DNA of 64,000 bases from an uncultured Lachnospiraceae bacterium (GCA_910586255.1 CAJUHR010000004.1:106318-170317); one strand, 5' to 3'. Counted from the first letter of the stretch, positions 8,636 through 16,732 are shown. Numbers and translations: made by a program. Notes: generated by a model from the sequence alone, not told the origin.

Positions 8636-9631
8636 ATGAAGGTTGTTGACATGCATTGCGATACCATATCTGAGCTGTATGAGCGCAGGAAAAAGGGCGT
8701 CCGGGAGGATATTTGCTCCAACAGTCTCCATGTGGATTTGGAGAAGATGGAAAAAGGGGATTATCTTTTGCAGAATTTTGCCCTGTTTACTCATTTGGAG
8801 CGGCAGAAGGACCCCTTAACCTATGCCATGAGTCTGGTGGATCTTTTCTATCAGCAGCTGGAAGCTTATCCGGATCGAATCCGGGCGGTGAAAAGCTGGA
8901 AGGACATTGAAGAAAACAGAATACAGGGAAGAATGTCGGCTCTTCTTACGGTTGAGGAGGGAGGCGTCTGCAGGGGAGAGCTGTCTCTTTTGCGGGATTT
9001 CTACCGGCTGGGAGTGCGGATGATGACTCTGACCTGGAATTTCCCCAATGAGCTGGGATATCCCAACCGGATTCTCTCGGAGAATAACAGGCCGCCGGTC
9101 TGTGTGCCGGATACAGAGCACGGGCTGACAGAGACAGGGATTGAATTTGTCCGGGAGATGGAACGGCTGGGAATGATTATTGATATTTCCCATTTGGGTG
9201 ACAAAGGAATATGGGATGTGTTCCGTTACACAAAAAAGCCCTTTGTGGCCAGCCATTCCAATGCCCGAGCCTTGGCGGGCCATCCCCGCAACCTGACGGA
9301 TGAGATGATTCGGGCTTTAGCAGAGCGGGGAGGAGTGGCGGGAATCAATTTCTGCGCCGCGTTTCTTAAGGATAAGGAAAATGGCGGTGAGGCCGTACAT
9401 AGTAAGTGTTCGGACATGGTGAGACACATAAAGCATATGAAAAAGATTGGAGGAATCGGCTGTATCGGCTTGGGAAGTGATTTTGACGGAATCTTGAGCA
9501 TCCTTGAGATGGGAGACTGTTCCGGAATTGGGCTTCTGGCACAGGAGATGGACCGCCAGGGCTTTACGGACGGGGAGATCGAAGCCGTGTTTTCCCAAAA
9601 TGTTCTGAGACTGTACAGGGAGCTTTTGTGA
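8636..9631 (+). CDS. Membrane dipeptidase family (peptidase M19)
   Basis: The 331-residue protein is a zinc-dependent dipeptidase of the renal dipeptidase family, which cleaves dipeptides including those with a D-residue at the C-terminal side. Metal-binding signatures are present: DMHCDT at the N-terminus, the bridging glutamate in TVEEGG, the DISHLGD and ASHSNARAL histidines, and GLGSDFDG near the C-terminus. There is no signal peptide, so it is probably cytoplasmic, as in other Firmicutes. It stands alone between two terminator or repeat regions. Confidence 0.93.
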   Translation: MKVVDMHCDTISELYERRKKGVREDICSNSLHVDLEKMEKGDYLLQNFALFTHLERQKDPLTYAMSLVDLFYQQLEAYPDRIRAVKSWKDIEENRIQGRMSALLTVEEGGVCRGELSLLRDFYRLGVRMMTLTWNFPNELGYPNRILSENNRPPVCVPDTEHGLTETGIEFVREMERLGMIIDISHLGDKGIWDVFRYTKKPFVASHSNARALAGHPRNLTDEMIRALAERGGVAGINFCAAFLKDKENGGEAVHSKCSDMVRHIKHMKKIGGIGCIGLGSDFDGILSILEMGDCSGIGLLAQEMDRQGFTDGEIEAVFSQNVLRLYRELL

Positions 9632-9636
9632 CCTGT

Positions 9637-9795
9637 GTTATTGTACTGACTCATGACTGAGCACTTTGCTGATTAGTCATGAGTCAGTACAGTTATGGGG
9701 CCAAAGCATATGCCCCGGTCTACACGACCTTTCGGTCGGTTCTGAACAAGCACCACTGGCGCGAACCGCCGCAGGCGATTTCAAATGGACATACG
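9637..9795 (+). repeat. Intergenic repeat family B, copy 1
   Basis: The copy begins with a degenerate end (GTTATTGTAC) and holds a perfect 17-bp hairpin: TGTACTGACTCATGACT pairs with AGTCATGAGTCAGTACA. It then carries the family B modules AGTTATGGGGCCAAAGCATA and GGCGATTTCAAATGG. About 50 extra bases lie between these modules compared with copy 2. It occupies the gap between the dipeptidase and the convergent PsiE-like gene. Confidence 0.75.
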
Positions 9796-9815
9796 CGAGG
9801 CAGATGAGCTTTCCG

Positions 9816-10214
9816 TCAGTGATCTTCCTTATCAAGGGCGGATACGAAGAGATATTTGCGGATGAGGAACAGGACGGAAATAGCGATAATGCCAATGAGG
9901 GTAAAGTAGATGGGCATGTGCTCGATGACCATCTCTCTGGCCACGGAGAACAGCAGTACCTCCACTACCGAATCCAGATCATGCCGGCACAGCATTTTGA
10001 GCAGCTCGATTCCGATGATGATATCGAACATGTTCTTTAGGAAATTGTTAAATTCCATGGATTCTACCAGCTTTAGCAGTTCGTGGGGCACATTGACCAG
10101 CATGATGGCCAGTGCAATGATGACGATGAGCGCTACCAGCAGCTCCAGCAGCATGGCGGTGCTGAAGATGAAGCCCTGCACCTTGGAAGCTTTTCCTTTT
10201 ACGTATTGTTTCAT
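9816..10214 (-). CDS. PsiE-like (phosphate-starvation-inducible E family) membrane protein
   Basis: The 132-residue protein has four hydrophobic segments and the hallmarks of the PsiE family, including an acidic/hydrophobic FDIIIGIELLKML segment and a histidine-containing REMVIEHMPIYF segment. The function of the family is unknown; in E. coli psiE is phosphate-responsive. The start at 10214 is preceded by AAAGGAGAAGGT; a ten-codon upstream extension has no such site. It runs against the dipeptidase gene and has its own promoter. Confidence 0.8.
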   Translation of the reverse strand: MKQYVKGKASKVQGFIFSTAMLLELLVALIVIIALAIMLVNVPHELLKLVESMEFNNFLKNMFDIIIGIELLKMLCRHDLDSVVEVLLFSVAREMVIEHMPIYFTLIGIIAISVLFLIRKYLFVSALDKEDH

Positions 10215-10270
10215 ACCTTCTCCTTTCCGTAAAGATTGTGACAAAATTTGCTACAACCTCTTTACGTGCT

Positions 10271-10299
10271 ATTATAATAGAAAAAACAGAAAATAGCAA
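10271..10299 (-). promoter_or_regulatory. Promoter for the PsiE-like gene
   Basis: On the minus strand TTGCTA (10299-10294) and TATAAT (10276-10271) are 17 nt apart, leaving a leader of about 50 nt before the start codon at 10214. Confidence 0.65.
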
Positions 10300-10385
10300 A
10301 TGAATAATCCCTCAGGGCTTACTGGTTTTACTTCGATGATTTTACTTCAATGCTTTAAAATTTAACATTTTAAAGTTCTATAAAG

Positions 10386-10414
10386 TTGACGTGGGGAAAG
10401 TTTTGTAGTATGAT
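10386..10414 (+). promoter_or_regulatory. Promoter for the TrpXYZ-like ABC operon
   Basis: TTGACG and TATGAT are 17 nt apart. The expected start of transcription is about 50 nt upstream of the binding-protein gene. I see no T-box or riboswitch in this short leader. Confidence 0.7.
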
Positions 10415-10470
10415 ACCAAGTGTGTTCTTTTCGGGAATACATAAAATTCAATCTGAGGGAGATCAAAATT

Positions 10471-11538
10471 ATGAAGAAATCAGCAAAATTATTATCCATG
10501 GCTCTGGCTGCCTCCATGGTACTGTCTATGGCAGCATGCTCCGGCGGATCCGGCGATGACAAGGCTCCTGCTGAGACCACTACGGCAGCAGGGACGGATG
10601 CAACCACGGCTGCCGAGGCAGAAAAGGACGCGGAGGACAAAGAGGGAAATGCTTCCGGGGAGACTTATACTGTGGGAATCTGTCAGCTGGTACAGCATGA
10701 CGCTCTGGATGCGGCCACACAGGGATTTAAGGATGCTTTGGTTGAGGCGCTGGGGGATGCGGTGACCTTTGACGAGCAGAATGCCCAGGGAGATTCCAAT
10801 ACCTGTTCCACCATCATCAACAGCTTTGTGTCTGCCGATGTAGATCTGATTCTTGCCAATGCCACACCGGCTCTGCAGGCTGCTCAGGCCGGCACCAATG
10901 AAATCCCGATTCTGGGAACCTCTGTCACGGAGTACGGCGTGGCTCTGGGAATTGATGATTTTGGCGGTACTGTAGGCGGCAATATTTCCGGAACCTCGGA
11001 TCTGGCTCCTCTGGACGAGCAGGCAGCTATGCTTCATGAGCTGTTTCCCGATGCCAAGAAGGTGGGCCTTCTCTATTGTTCTGCAGAGGCCAATTCCCAG
11101 TATCAGGTGGATACGGTGAAGACGGCGTTGGAGGAGTTAGGCTATACCTGTGAGTACTATGCCTTCTCGGATTCCAATGACCTGTCCACCATCGTCACAA
11201 AGGCAGCGGACGAGAGCGATGTGATCTATGTGCCTACAGACAATACGGCGGCATCCAACACGGAGATCGTCAACAATGTATGCCAGGCAGCAGGCGTTCC
11301 GGTGGTTGCAGGAGAGGAAAACATCTGCCGTGGCTGCGGAGTGGCCACGCTGTCCATCAGCTATTATGATCTTGGTGTGGGAACCGGAAGAATGGCAGCG
11401 AAGATTTTGACCGGTGAGGCAAACATTTCCGAGATGCCTATTGAGTATGCTCCTCAGTTTACCAAGAAGTATAATGCAAGTATCTGTGAGTCTTTAGGCA
11501 TCACGGTTCCGGATGATTACGTGGCAATCGAAGAATAA
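10471..11538 (+). CDS. ABC transporter substrate-binding lipoprotein (ABC_sub_bind/TrpX type)
   Basis: The 355-residue protein has a lipoprotein signal peptide ending in MAACSGG, a short Thr/Ala/Glu-rich linker, and a two-domain periplasmic-binding fold beginning at YTVGICQLVQHDALDAAT. Sequences such as SVTEYGVALG and PVVAGEEN are typical of the family that includes the streptococcal TrpX. The family imports aromatic amino acids or related ligands, but the ligand here is not provable. The ATG at 10471 follows GAGGGAGAT. A family A repeat separates it from its permease gene, and no terminator with a T-run is present, so the three genes may still form one operon. Confidence 0.9.
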   Translation: MKKSAKLLSMALAASMVLSMAACSGGSGDDKAPAETTTAAGTDATTAAEAEKDAEDKEGNASGETYTVGICQLVQHDALDAATQGFKDALVEALGDAVTFDEQNAQGDSNTCSTIINSFVSADVDLILANATPALQAAQAGTNEIPILGTSVTEYGVALGIDDFGGTVGGNISGTSDLAPLDEQAAMLHELFPDAKKVGLLYCSAEANSQYQVDTVKTALEELGYTCEYYAFSDSNDLSTIVTKAADESDVIYVPTDNTAASNTEIVNNVCQAAGVPVVAGEENICRGCGVATLSISYYDLGVGTGRMAAKILTGEANISEMPIEYAPQFTKKYNASICESLGITVPDDYVAIEE

Positions 11539-11543
11539 TCAGT

Positions 11544-11694
11544 GTTACAGTTCACGGGGCGGGGAAAAACGGATAAAAGCAGGCGTCAAGCTTGCTTGTA
11601 AGACTGATTTTATCCGTTTTTCCACATCGGGCGAACGCACGATGCTTCTTGTTCGGCGTAAGCCGGACAAGAAGATGCCCCCGTGAACAGTAAC
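11544..11694 (+). repeat. Intergenic palindromic repeat family A, copy 1 (full length)
   Basis: The 151-bp element has inverted ends: GTTACAGTTCACGGGG on the left and CCCCGTGAACAGTAAC on the right. Inside are two hairpins. The first has ACGGATAAAA pairing with TTTTATCCGT around AAGCTTGCTT. The second has GCTTCTTGTTCGGC pairing with GCCGGACAAGAAG. It lies between the binding-protein gene and the permease gene of an ABC importer. Confidence 0.85.
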
Positions 11695-11726
11695 TAATCA
11701 GTAGCTGTCCGGCCATGGGAGAGCTT

Positions 11727-11774
11727 TGCGGAAATGCGCGGCAGGCAAACCTGCTAAGGCACGTTTCCGCATAA
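11727..11774 (+). other. Nested hairpin between repeat A1 and the permease gene
   Basis: TGCGGAAA at about 11727 pairs with TTTCCGCA at about 11767, enclosing a second hairpin GCAGG-CAAA-CCTGC. No T-run follows, so it is not an obvious terminator. It could be an mRNA processing or stability structure in the operon. Confidence 0.4.
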
Positions 11775-11824
11775 ACTGACCTATGGCAAACAGATAAATA
11801 CGCAAACAAGGGAAGAATAAAATT

Positions 11825-12739
11825 ATGATGAGCTTATTGAACGCACTGCCCGGAGCGGTGGCACAGGGATTGATATGGGGAATTATGGCGATCGGCGTGT
11901 ATATCACCTTTCGTGTTCTTGACATTGCAGATCTGACTGTAGACGGCTCGCTGTGCACCGGCGGCGCGGTCTGTATTATGCTGATGCTTGGAGGACAGAA
12001 TGTTTGGGTTGCCATGCTGGGGGCAGTTCTGGCAGGGATGCTTACCGGTCTGTCCACAGGGCTTTTTCATACCTTTATGGGAATTCCGGCTATACTGTCA
12101 GGAATCCTGACCCAGTTGGGGCTGTATTCGATTAATTTGAAAATAATGGGAAAGGCGAACCAGGCGATCAATGTGGATAAGTTTGATCTTCTGGTCTCGC
12201 TGCGTTTTATTAAAAATGTTCCTTTATATAAAAATACCATTCCGATTGTGGCTCTCACGATCGTGATTTTGATCCTATTTTTGTACTGGTTTTTCGGCAC
12301 AGAGCTGGGGTGCTCTCTGCGGGCCACAGGCTGCAATGACAAGATGGCCCGGGCTCAGGGCATCAACACAGATTTCAACCGGGTTCTGGGACTGATGATC
12401 TCCAACGGCTTGGTGGCATTGTCCGGCGCCCTGCTTGCCCAGTATCAGGGCTTTGCAGATATCAACATGGGCCGGGGGGCCATTGTCATTGGCCTGGCGG
12501 CTGTGATTATCGGGGAAGCGGTTTTCGGAAGAGTATTCCGCAATTTCGGTTTTCGCCTTCTGGGGGTGGCTCTGGGCTCCATCATCTATTATCTGGTGCT
12601 GCAGTTTGTTATCTGGATGGGAATCGACACGGATCTGTTAAAGCTTCTTTCAGCGGTGGTGGTGGCCATTTTCCTGGCTATTCCTACCTGGAAGAGCCGT
12701 TATTTTTCAAAGCCGGTTAAGAGAGGAGGCAAAGGCTGA
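11825..12739 (+). CDS. ABC transporter permease (BPD_transp_2 / TrpY type)
   Basis: The 304-residue integral membrane protein has about eight hydrophobic segments and the conserved TDFNRVLGLMISNGLVALSG region of the branched-chain/LivH-like permease superfamily. It should form the membrane channel for the binding protein encoded upstream. Its last codon overlaps the start of the ATPase gene by one base, so translation is coupled. The ribosome binding site (GGGAAGAATAAA) is modest, and a second ATG follows at 11828. Confidence 0.9.
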   Translation: MMSLLNALPGAVAQGLIWGIMAIGVYITFRVLDIADLTVDGSLCTGGAVCIMLMLGGQNVWVAMLGAVLAGMLTGLSTGLFHTFMGIPAILSGILTQLGLYSINLKIMGKANQAINVDKFDLLVSLRFIKNVPLYKNTIPIVALTIVILILFLYWFFGTELGCSLRATGCNDKMARAQGINTDFNRVLGLMISNGLVALSGALLAQYQGFADINMGRGAIVIGLAAVIIGEAVFGRVFRNFGFRLLGVALGSIIYYLVLQFVIWMGIDTDLLKLLSAVVVAIFLAIPTWKSRYFSKPVKRGGKG

Positions 12740-13536
12740 TGCTGGAGGTAAAAAATATTTACAAGACCTTTAATCCGGGGACAGTCAATGAGAAGCTGGC
12801 CTTAAACGGTCTCAGCCTGACCTTGGCGGACAGGGATTTCGTCACAGTGATCGGAGGCAACGGGGCGGGAAAATCCACTCTGTTAAATGCAATTGCCGGC
12901 ACCTGGCCGGTGGATGAGGGACAGATTGTGATTGACGGCAAGGATGTGACAAAGCTTTCGGAGCACAAGCGGGCCGGATTTCTGGGGCGGGTGTTTCAGG
13001 ATCCCATGAACGGGACTGCCGCCACCATGGGAATCGAGGAGAATCTGGCCCTGGCCCTGCGCCGGGGACATAGAAGAACCCTAAAACAGGGGATTTCCGG
13101 AAGTGAGAGAAAGCTTTACCGGGATCTGCTGGCCAAGCTGAACTTAGGGCTGGAGAACCGGCTTACCTCCAAGGTGGGGCTTTTATCCGGCGGTCAGAGA
13201 CAGGCCCTGACCCTTTTGATGGCAACCCTGGAAAAGCCCAAGCTTTTGCTGCTGGATGAGCACACGGCGGCCCTGGACCCCAAGACGGCGGCCAAGGTGT
13301 TAGAGACAACGGAAAACATAGTCAATCAGGATCATCTCACCACCTTGATGATCACTCACAACATGAAGGATGCCATACAGATTGGAAACCGCCTGATCAT
13401 GATGAATGAGGGGCAGATTATCTATGACGTGTCCGGGGAGGAGAAGAAAAGGCTGACGGTGGAGGATCTGCTGCATAAGTTTGCAGAGGCCAGCGGGGGA
13501 GCCTTTGCCAATGACCGGATGATGCTGGCCAAATAA
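12739..13536 (+). CDS. ABC transporter ATP-binding protein (TrpZ type)
   Basis: The 265-residue ATPase has Walker A GGNGAGKST, signature LSGGQRQAL, Walker B LLLLDEHTAALD and the switch histidine in MITHNM. It powers import by the TrpXYZ-like system. The start overlaps the permease stop (TGATG), and a hairpin terminator follows within 20 nt, ending the operon. Confidence 0.93.
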   Translation: MLEVKNIYKTFNPGTVNEKLALNGLSLTLADRDFVTVIGGNGAGKSTLLNAIAGTWPVDEGQIVIDGKDVTKLSEHKRAGFLGRVFQDPMNGTAATMGIEENLALALRRGHRRTLKQGISGSERKLYRDLLAKLNLGLENRLTSKVGLLSGGQRQALTLLMATLEKPKLLLLDEHTAALDPKTAAKVLETTENIVNQDHLTTLMITHNMKDAIQIGNRLIMMNEGQIIYDVSGEEKKRLTVEDLLHKFAEASGGAFANDRMMLAK

Positions 13537-13549
13537 GGAATATAGAGAG

Positions 13550-13594
13550 GTTTTGTATCCCTACGGCAATCATGGGATGCAAAACTTCTTTTTT
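13550..13594 (+). terminator. Terminator of the ABC importer operon
   Basis: GTTTTGTATCCC pairs with GGGATGCAAAAC, with one G-U pair, across a 12-nt loop, followed by TTCTTTTTT. Confidence 0.8.
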
Positions 13595-13621
13595 GCATAA
13601 TGGACGGTTTTGTGGTATGAT
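13593..13621 (+). promoter_or_regulatory. Promoter of the cytidylate-kinase-like gene
   Basis: TTGCAT and TATGAT are 17 nt apart. The -35 box overlaps the T-run of the preceding terminator. Confidence 0.65.
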
Positions 13622-13657
13622 AGAAGAAAGCATTGTTCAGGAAGGAAGGTGTTTTTT

Positions 13658-14302
13658 ATGGATAAGAAAAAGCTGGTGATCACCATCGAGCGTCAGTACG
13701 GAAGCGGGGGAAGAATAGTGGGAAGAAAGCTGGCCAAGGAGCTGGGGATTCCCTTCTATGATGATGAGATCCTCAGCATGACGGCGGAGAAAAGCGCTGT
13801 GGGAGAGCAGTATTTCCGGCTGGCTGACGAGAAGGCAGGCAATAACCTGCTCAGAAGGATCGTGGGAGGGATGCGCCACGCTCCCTTAGGGGCGCCTAAG
13901 ACTCAGGGAGATGTGACCTCCCCGGAGAATTTGTTTAAATTCCAGTCACAGGTTATCCGGGAGCTGGCAAACACGGAATCCTGCGTGATCGTGGGACGCT
14001 GCGCGGACTTTGTCCTGGAGTCGGAAGGCAAGGAGGATCTGATCAAGATCTTTGTCTATGCGGATGTGGATACCTGTATCCGCCGGACAATGGAGGTGGA
14101 TGGCATCACAGACACCAAGGAGGCCCTTTCCAAGTTAAACCGGATCACCAAGCAGCGCCGGGAGTACCATCACTATTTCACGGGTAAGGAATGGGAGGAT
14201 GTTGAGAATTACGACCTGCCCATCAATGCCAGCCGTCTGGAGCTTGATCAGGTGGTGGAGCTGATCAAGAGCTATATTAAGATGGTAGGATATGACATTT
14301 AA
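13658..14302 (+). CDS. Cytidylate kinase-like family protein
   Basis: The 214-residue protein starts with a P-loop-like ITIERQYGSGGRIVGRKLA segment and has the CVIVGRCADF and IRRTMEVDGI segments seen in the cytidylate-kinase-like family common in Clostridia. The standard kinase P-loop is altered (YGSGG rather than GxxGxGK[ST]), as is typical for this subgroup, so nucleotide kinase activity is not assured. The ATG at 13658 follows GGAAGGAAGG. It has its own promoter and terminator. Confidence 0.8.
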   Translation: MDKKKLVITIERQYGSGGRIVGRKLAKELGIPFYDDEILSMTAEKSAVGEQYFRLADEKAGNNLLRRIVGGMRHAPLGAPKTQGDVTSPENLFKFQSQVIRELANTESCVIVGRCADFVLESEGKEDLIKIFVYADVDTCIRRTMEVDGITDTKEALSKLNRITKQRREYHHYFTGKEWEDVENYDLPINASRLELDQVVELIKSYIKMVGYDI

Positions 14303-14305
14303 AAA

Positions 14306-14348
14306 GCCGCCGTGCGGGGGAGTATTCCCTGACAGCACGGCGGTCTTT
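14306..14348 (+). terminator. Terminator after the kinase-like gene
   Basis: GCCGCCGTGC pairs with GCACGGCGGT around a 19-nt loop and is followed by CTTTTG. It lies between two convergent genes and has AAAA on its other flank, so it may work in both directions. Confidence 0.75.
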
Positions 14349-14401
14349 TGCAGTGAGCAGACCCGCAAAGGAAGTTTTCTGCCAAAGCAGCATGCAAGCG
14401 C

Positions 14402-15229
14402 TTATTTTTTCTCCACGTCCTCAGCGGTGATGGTCTTGTCGGTGAGGGTGCCGGTATAGTAGATCTGAAGGGTATCTCCTGCGCTGTACTGGGAGAAATC
14501 AATGTCCTCAGCCACAAAGGTGAAATACTCGTCATAGGCGGAGATCAGGACGATGTTGTCCTCTCCAACCTGGTCCACCTTGCCGATGAAAGCAAATAAG
14601 TCGGACTCGGCAGTATCGTAGGAATCCTCCATAACCACCTTTGTGGCCATGGCATCGTCATCCAGATCGCCGATATAGGTGATGGTGGCTTCCTTGTCCG
14701 GGGCAATGCCGTCCTTGGCAACGATGTAGGCATTGGCTGTCCGGATGGTGTAGCTTTCGTCCTCATCTTCCGGCTGGAAGGTCAGGGTGGAATCGCCTAC
14801 CTCTGTGATGATACCGGTGGCGGAGGGATCTGTATTCTCGGCAATGACGGATTCAAGAACCTCCAGGGAAATGGCCGGAATCGGGTCTTTGGTGGTTCCG
14901 TCCGGATAAATAATTTCTACCTGATCGCCCTCGGCAAAGGGAAACTCACGGGTTATCTCGGCACCAGAAAGATCATAATTCTTTTCCGTATCGTCATCAT
15001 CGCCAAGGACAGTGATAACATCGCCGTTTATGCCTGTGACCACACCGGTCATGGACATCTCCTCAACTTCCTCCTCTGTCTCTTCTGCTGTAGTCTCAGC
15101 CTCTGTAGCCTGGGTGGTCTCGGCCGTAGTCTCCGCTGCTGTGGTGGTCTCTGCGGCTTTGTTGGAAGAACATGCGGATGCACCCAGTACCATGGTAAGA
15201 ATCGCCATAGTCAATAATGTTTTTTTCAT
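14402..15229 (-). CDS. Lipoprotein with a Thr/Glu linker and three repeated beta domains
   Basis: The 275-residue protein begins with a signal peptide ending at a lipid-accepting Cys in GASACSS, then a low-complexity TTAAETTAETTQATEAETT linker of about 35 residues. Three related segments of about 70 residues follow, each opening with a G-x-[VI]-x-x-[VIG]-G-x-x-x-[IL] pattern (TGVVTGINGDVITV, TGIITEVGDSTLTF, IGKVDQVGEDNIVL) and closing with a G-x-x-x-x-I-x-Y strand. This suggests tandem OB-like barrels. It should be anchored to the outer face of the membrane. I do not know its function. CACAAGAGGAGTG precedes the start. Confidence 0.75.
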   Translation of the reverse strand: MKKTLLTMAILTMVLGASACSSNKAAETTTAAETTAETTQATEAETTAEETEEEVEEMSMTGVVTGINGDVITVLGDDDDTEKNYDLSGAEITREFPFAEGDQVEIIYPDGTTKDPIPAISLEVLESVIAENTDPSATGIITEVGDSTLTFQPEDEDESYTIRTANAYIVAKDGIAPDKEATITYIGDLDDDAMATKVVMEDSYDTAESDLFAFIGKVDQVGEDNIVLISAYDEYFTFVAEDIDFSQYSAGDTLQIYYTGTLTDKTITAEDVEKK

Positions 15230-15500
15230 AATTACAAATCACTCCTCTTGTGAAATTTAAAATGTGTCATTTTCCGTGGTCTTAGGGAAATGGCTGTTGC
15301 ATACAAGAGTTTACTACAAAGGGCAGAAAAAAACTATTTATTTTTTATTAAATTTCCGTCTAAGTGTGAATATTTTGTGAAATAAATAGCAAAATTTGTC
15401 GATAGCGGAAGTTGGAAAAGGATTGAGAGAATTTTTCCATAGGATAAATGTGATAGGGACTATAGGAATTTGCTACTTGACCTTATAGAGAGGGAATATT
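15230..15500. other. AT-rich intergenic region between divergent genes
   Basis: This stretch separates the minus-strand lipoprotein gene from the chromate transporter pair and should hold both promoters. Several AT-rich -10-like sequences occur (for example GGACTATAGG and CCTTATAGAG), but no pair with a good -35 is certain. I see no hairpin or RNA motif. Confidence 0.4.
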
Positions 15501-15590
15501 ATGATTACGGTAGTAGAACAGACGGGTAAGAAGCTATCCGGGACTTTGAGAAAGAAAAGAGGGGTGGGATTTTTACATGGAGAAATGTAA
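15501..15590 (+). CDS. Possible 29-residue leader peptide overlapping chrA
   Basis: An ATG at 15501, preceded by AGAGAGGGAATATT, opens a frame of 29 codons (MITVVEQTGKKLSGTLRKKR and nine more) that stops at 15588-15590, 12 nt inside the chromate transporter gene in another frame. It is lysine- and arginine-rich. This could be a coupled leader peptide or a chance frame; conservation in relatives would decide. Confidence 0.3.
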   Translation: MITVVEQTGKKLSGTLRKKRGVGFLHGEM

Positions 15591-16134
15591 GAGACTGCTG
15601 GTCATATTTTATGTGATGGCAAAGATCGGCCTGTTTACCTTTGGGGGAGGATGGAGTATTATCGCCCAGATGCAGAATGAATTTGCGGATAGGAGAGGGT
15701 GGCTGACACAGGAGCAGGTGGTGGATTATATGTCCCTGGCCAAATCCTTTCCCGGTGTGATGATTATCAATATGTCGGTGTTTTGCGGCTATGCCATGGG
15801 GGGAGTGGCCGGGGGAGTTGTTGCTGCCACAGGACTTTCGGCGCCGGCGCTGGCAGCCATTGCCGCGGTGACCTACTGCTACAGCTCTTTGCGGGACAAC
15901 CTGCTGGTGGAAAAGGTACTAAACGGAGTGCGCAGCGTGGTGGTGCCGATTATAGTCAGCGCCTGTCTGAAGCTTGAAAAGACGGCTTTAAAGGGGAAAG
16001 CTTCCTGGGTGATTCTGGCAGTGGTTTTTGGCATTTGTATTTTTACGGGCATAAATAAGCTTCTGATTGTGACGGCGGCATTGATTGCGGGACTTATCCT
16101 GTGGAAGGGGGAGATACCGGATGACGTGTCTTAG
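15577..16134 (+). CDS. chrA: Chromate transporter, first half (CHR family)
   Basis: The 185-residue membrane protein is one half of a split chromate ion transporter. The family motif FGGGWSII near the N-terminus and the FPGVMIINMSVFCGY segment are present. Such short proteins act as pairs of opposite topology. The second half begins 14 nt before its stop in a different frame. Whether chromate is the true substrate is unknown; many anaerobes carry such pairs without chromate resistance. Confidence 0.88.
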   Translation: MEKCKRLLVIFYVMAKIGLFTFGGGWSIIAQMQNEFADRRGWLTQEQVVDYMSLAKSFPGVMIINMSVFCGYAMGGVAGGVVAATGLSAPALAAIAAVTYCYSSLRDNLLVEKVLNGVRSVVVPIIVSACLKLEKTALKGKASWVILAVVFGICIFTGINKLLIVTAALIAGLILWKGEIPDDVS

Positions 16135-16648
16135 ATTATTTTTGTCTTTTATGAAGATTGGGTTTTGCAGCTTTGGCGGGATGACAATGATTCCGGTGAT
16201 CAACGATGAGGTGCTGCGGTATGGATGGATGACGCCGTCAGAGGTGATGGACATTGTGGCGGTGGCGGAGATGACGCCCGGATCTTTAGGAATCAATTGC
16301 GCCACTTTTGTGGGGCTTCGCGCGGCAGGCGTGTGGGGGGCCCTCTGCGCCAGCTTAGGAGTGATGATGCCCTCTTTGACCTTATCCATGGCGGCGGCCC
16401 ATTTTATCTTCCGTTTGAAAGGAAATAAATATCTGGAAAGCGCCATGCGCGGGGTTCGCCCGGCCAGCCTGGGCATGCTGGCAGCCGCTGCCGTGACCCT
16501 GGGCCTTACCACCTTCCTTCCGGAAGGAAGAATTGCCTGGAATTTTGCGGCAATTGCCCTGATTACGGGAGTGATTCTCATAAAGGGCAGACTTTCCATA
16601 CCAAAGACTATTTTGATTGCCGCGGTTCTGGGGCTGATTTTAGGGTAG
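16121..16648 (+). CDS. chrA: Chromate transporter, second half (CHR family)
   Basis: The 175-residue protein is homologous to its upstream neighbour, with FGGMTMIP and TPGSLGINCATFVG at matching positions. The start at 16121 has GGGGGAGATACCGG directly upstream and overlaps the first half by 14 nt, so translation is coupled and the two proteins are likely made in equal amounts. No clear terminator follows. Confidence 0.87.
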   Translation: MTCLRLFLSFMKIGFCSFGGMTMIPVINDEVLRYGWMTPSEVMDIVAVAEMTPGSLGINCATFVGLRAAGVWGALCASLGVMMPSLTLSMAAAHFIFRLKGNKYLESAMRGVRPASLGMLAAAAVTLGLTTFLPEGRIAWNFAAIALITGVILIKGRLSIPKTILIAAVLGLILG

Positions 16649-16667
16649 AGGGCCAGTCATAAGAGAA

Positions 16668-16696
16668 TTGAAAATAGGAAAGAATTGTGGTATACT
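16668..16696 (+). promoter_or_regulatory. Promoter for the SH3b-NlpC/P60 gene
   Basis: TTGAAA and TATACT are 17 nt apart, with the start codon 37 nt downstream. Confidence 0.65.
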
Positions 16697-16732
16697 CTCC
16701 AAATGGATTCCATTCCAAAAAGGAGACACGAG

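Noticed and set aside
9666..10040. Open frame of 124 codons across repeat B1 and the PsiE-like gene
   Set aside because: It is antisense to a convincing gene with a ribosome binding site and promoter, and starts in repeat DNA.
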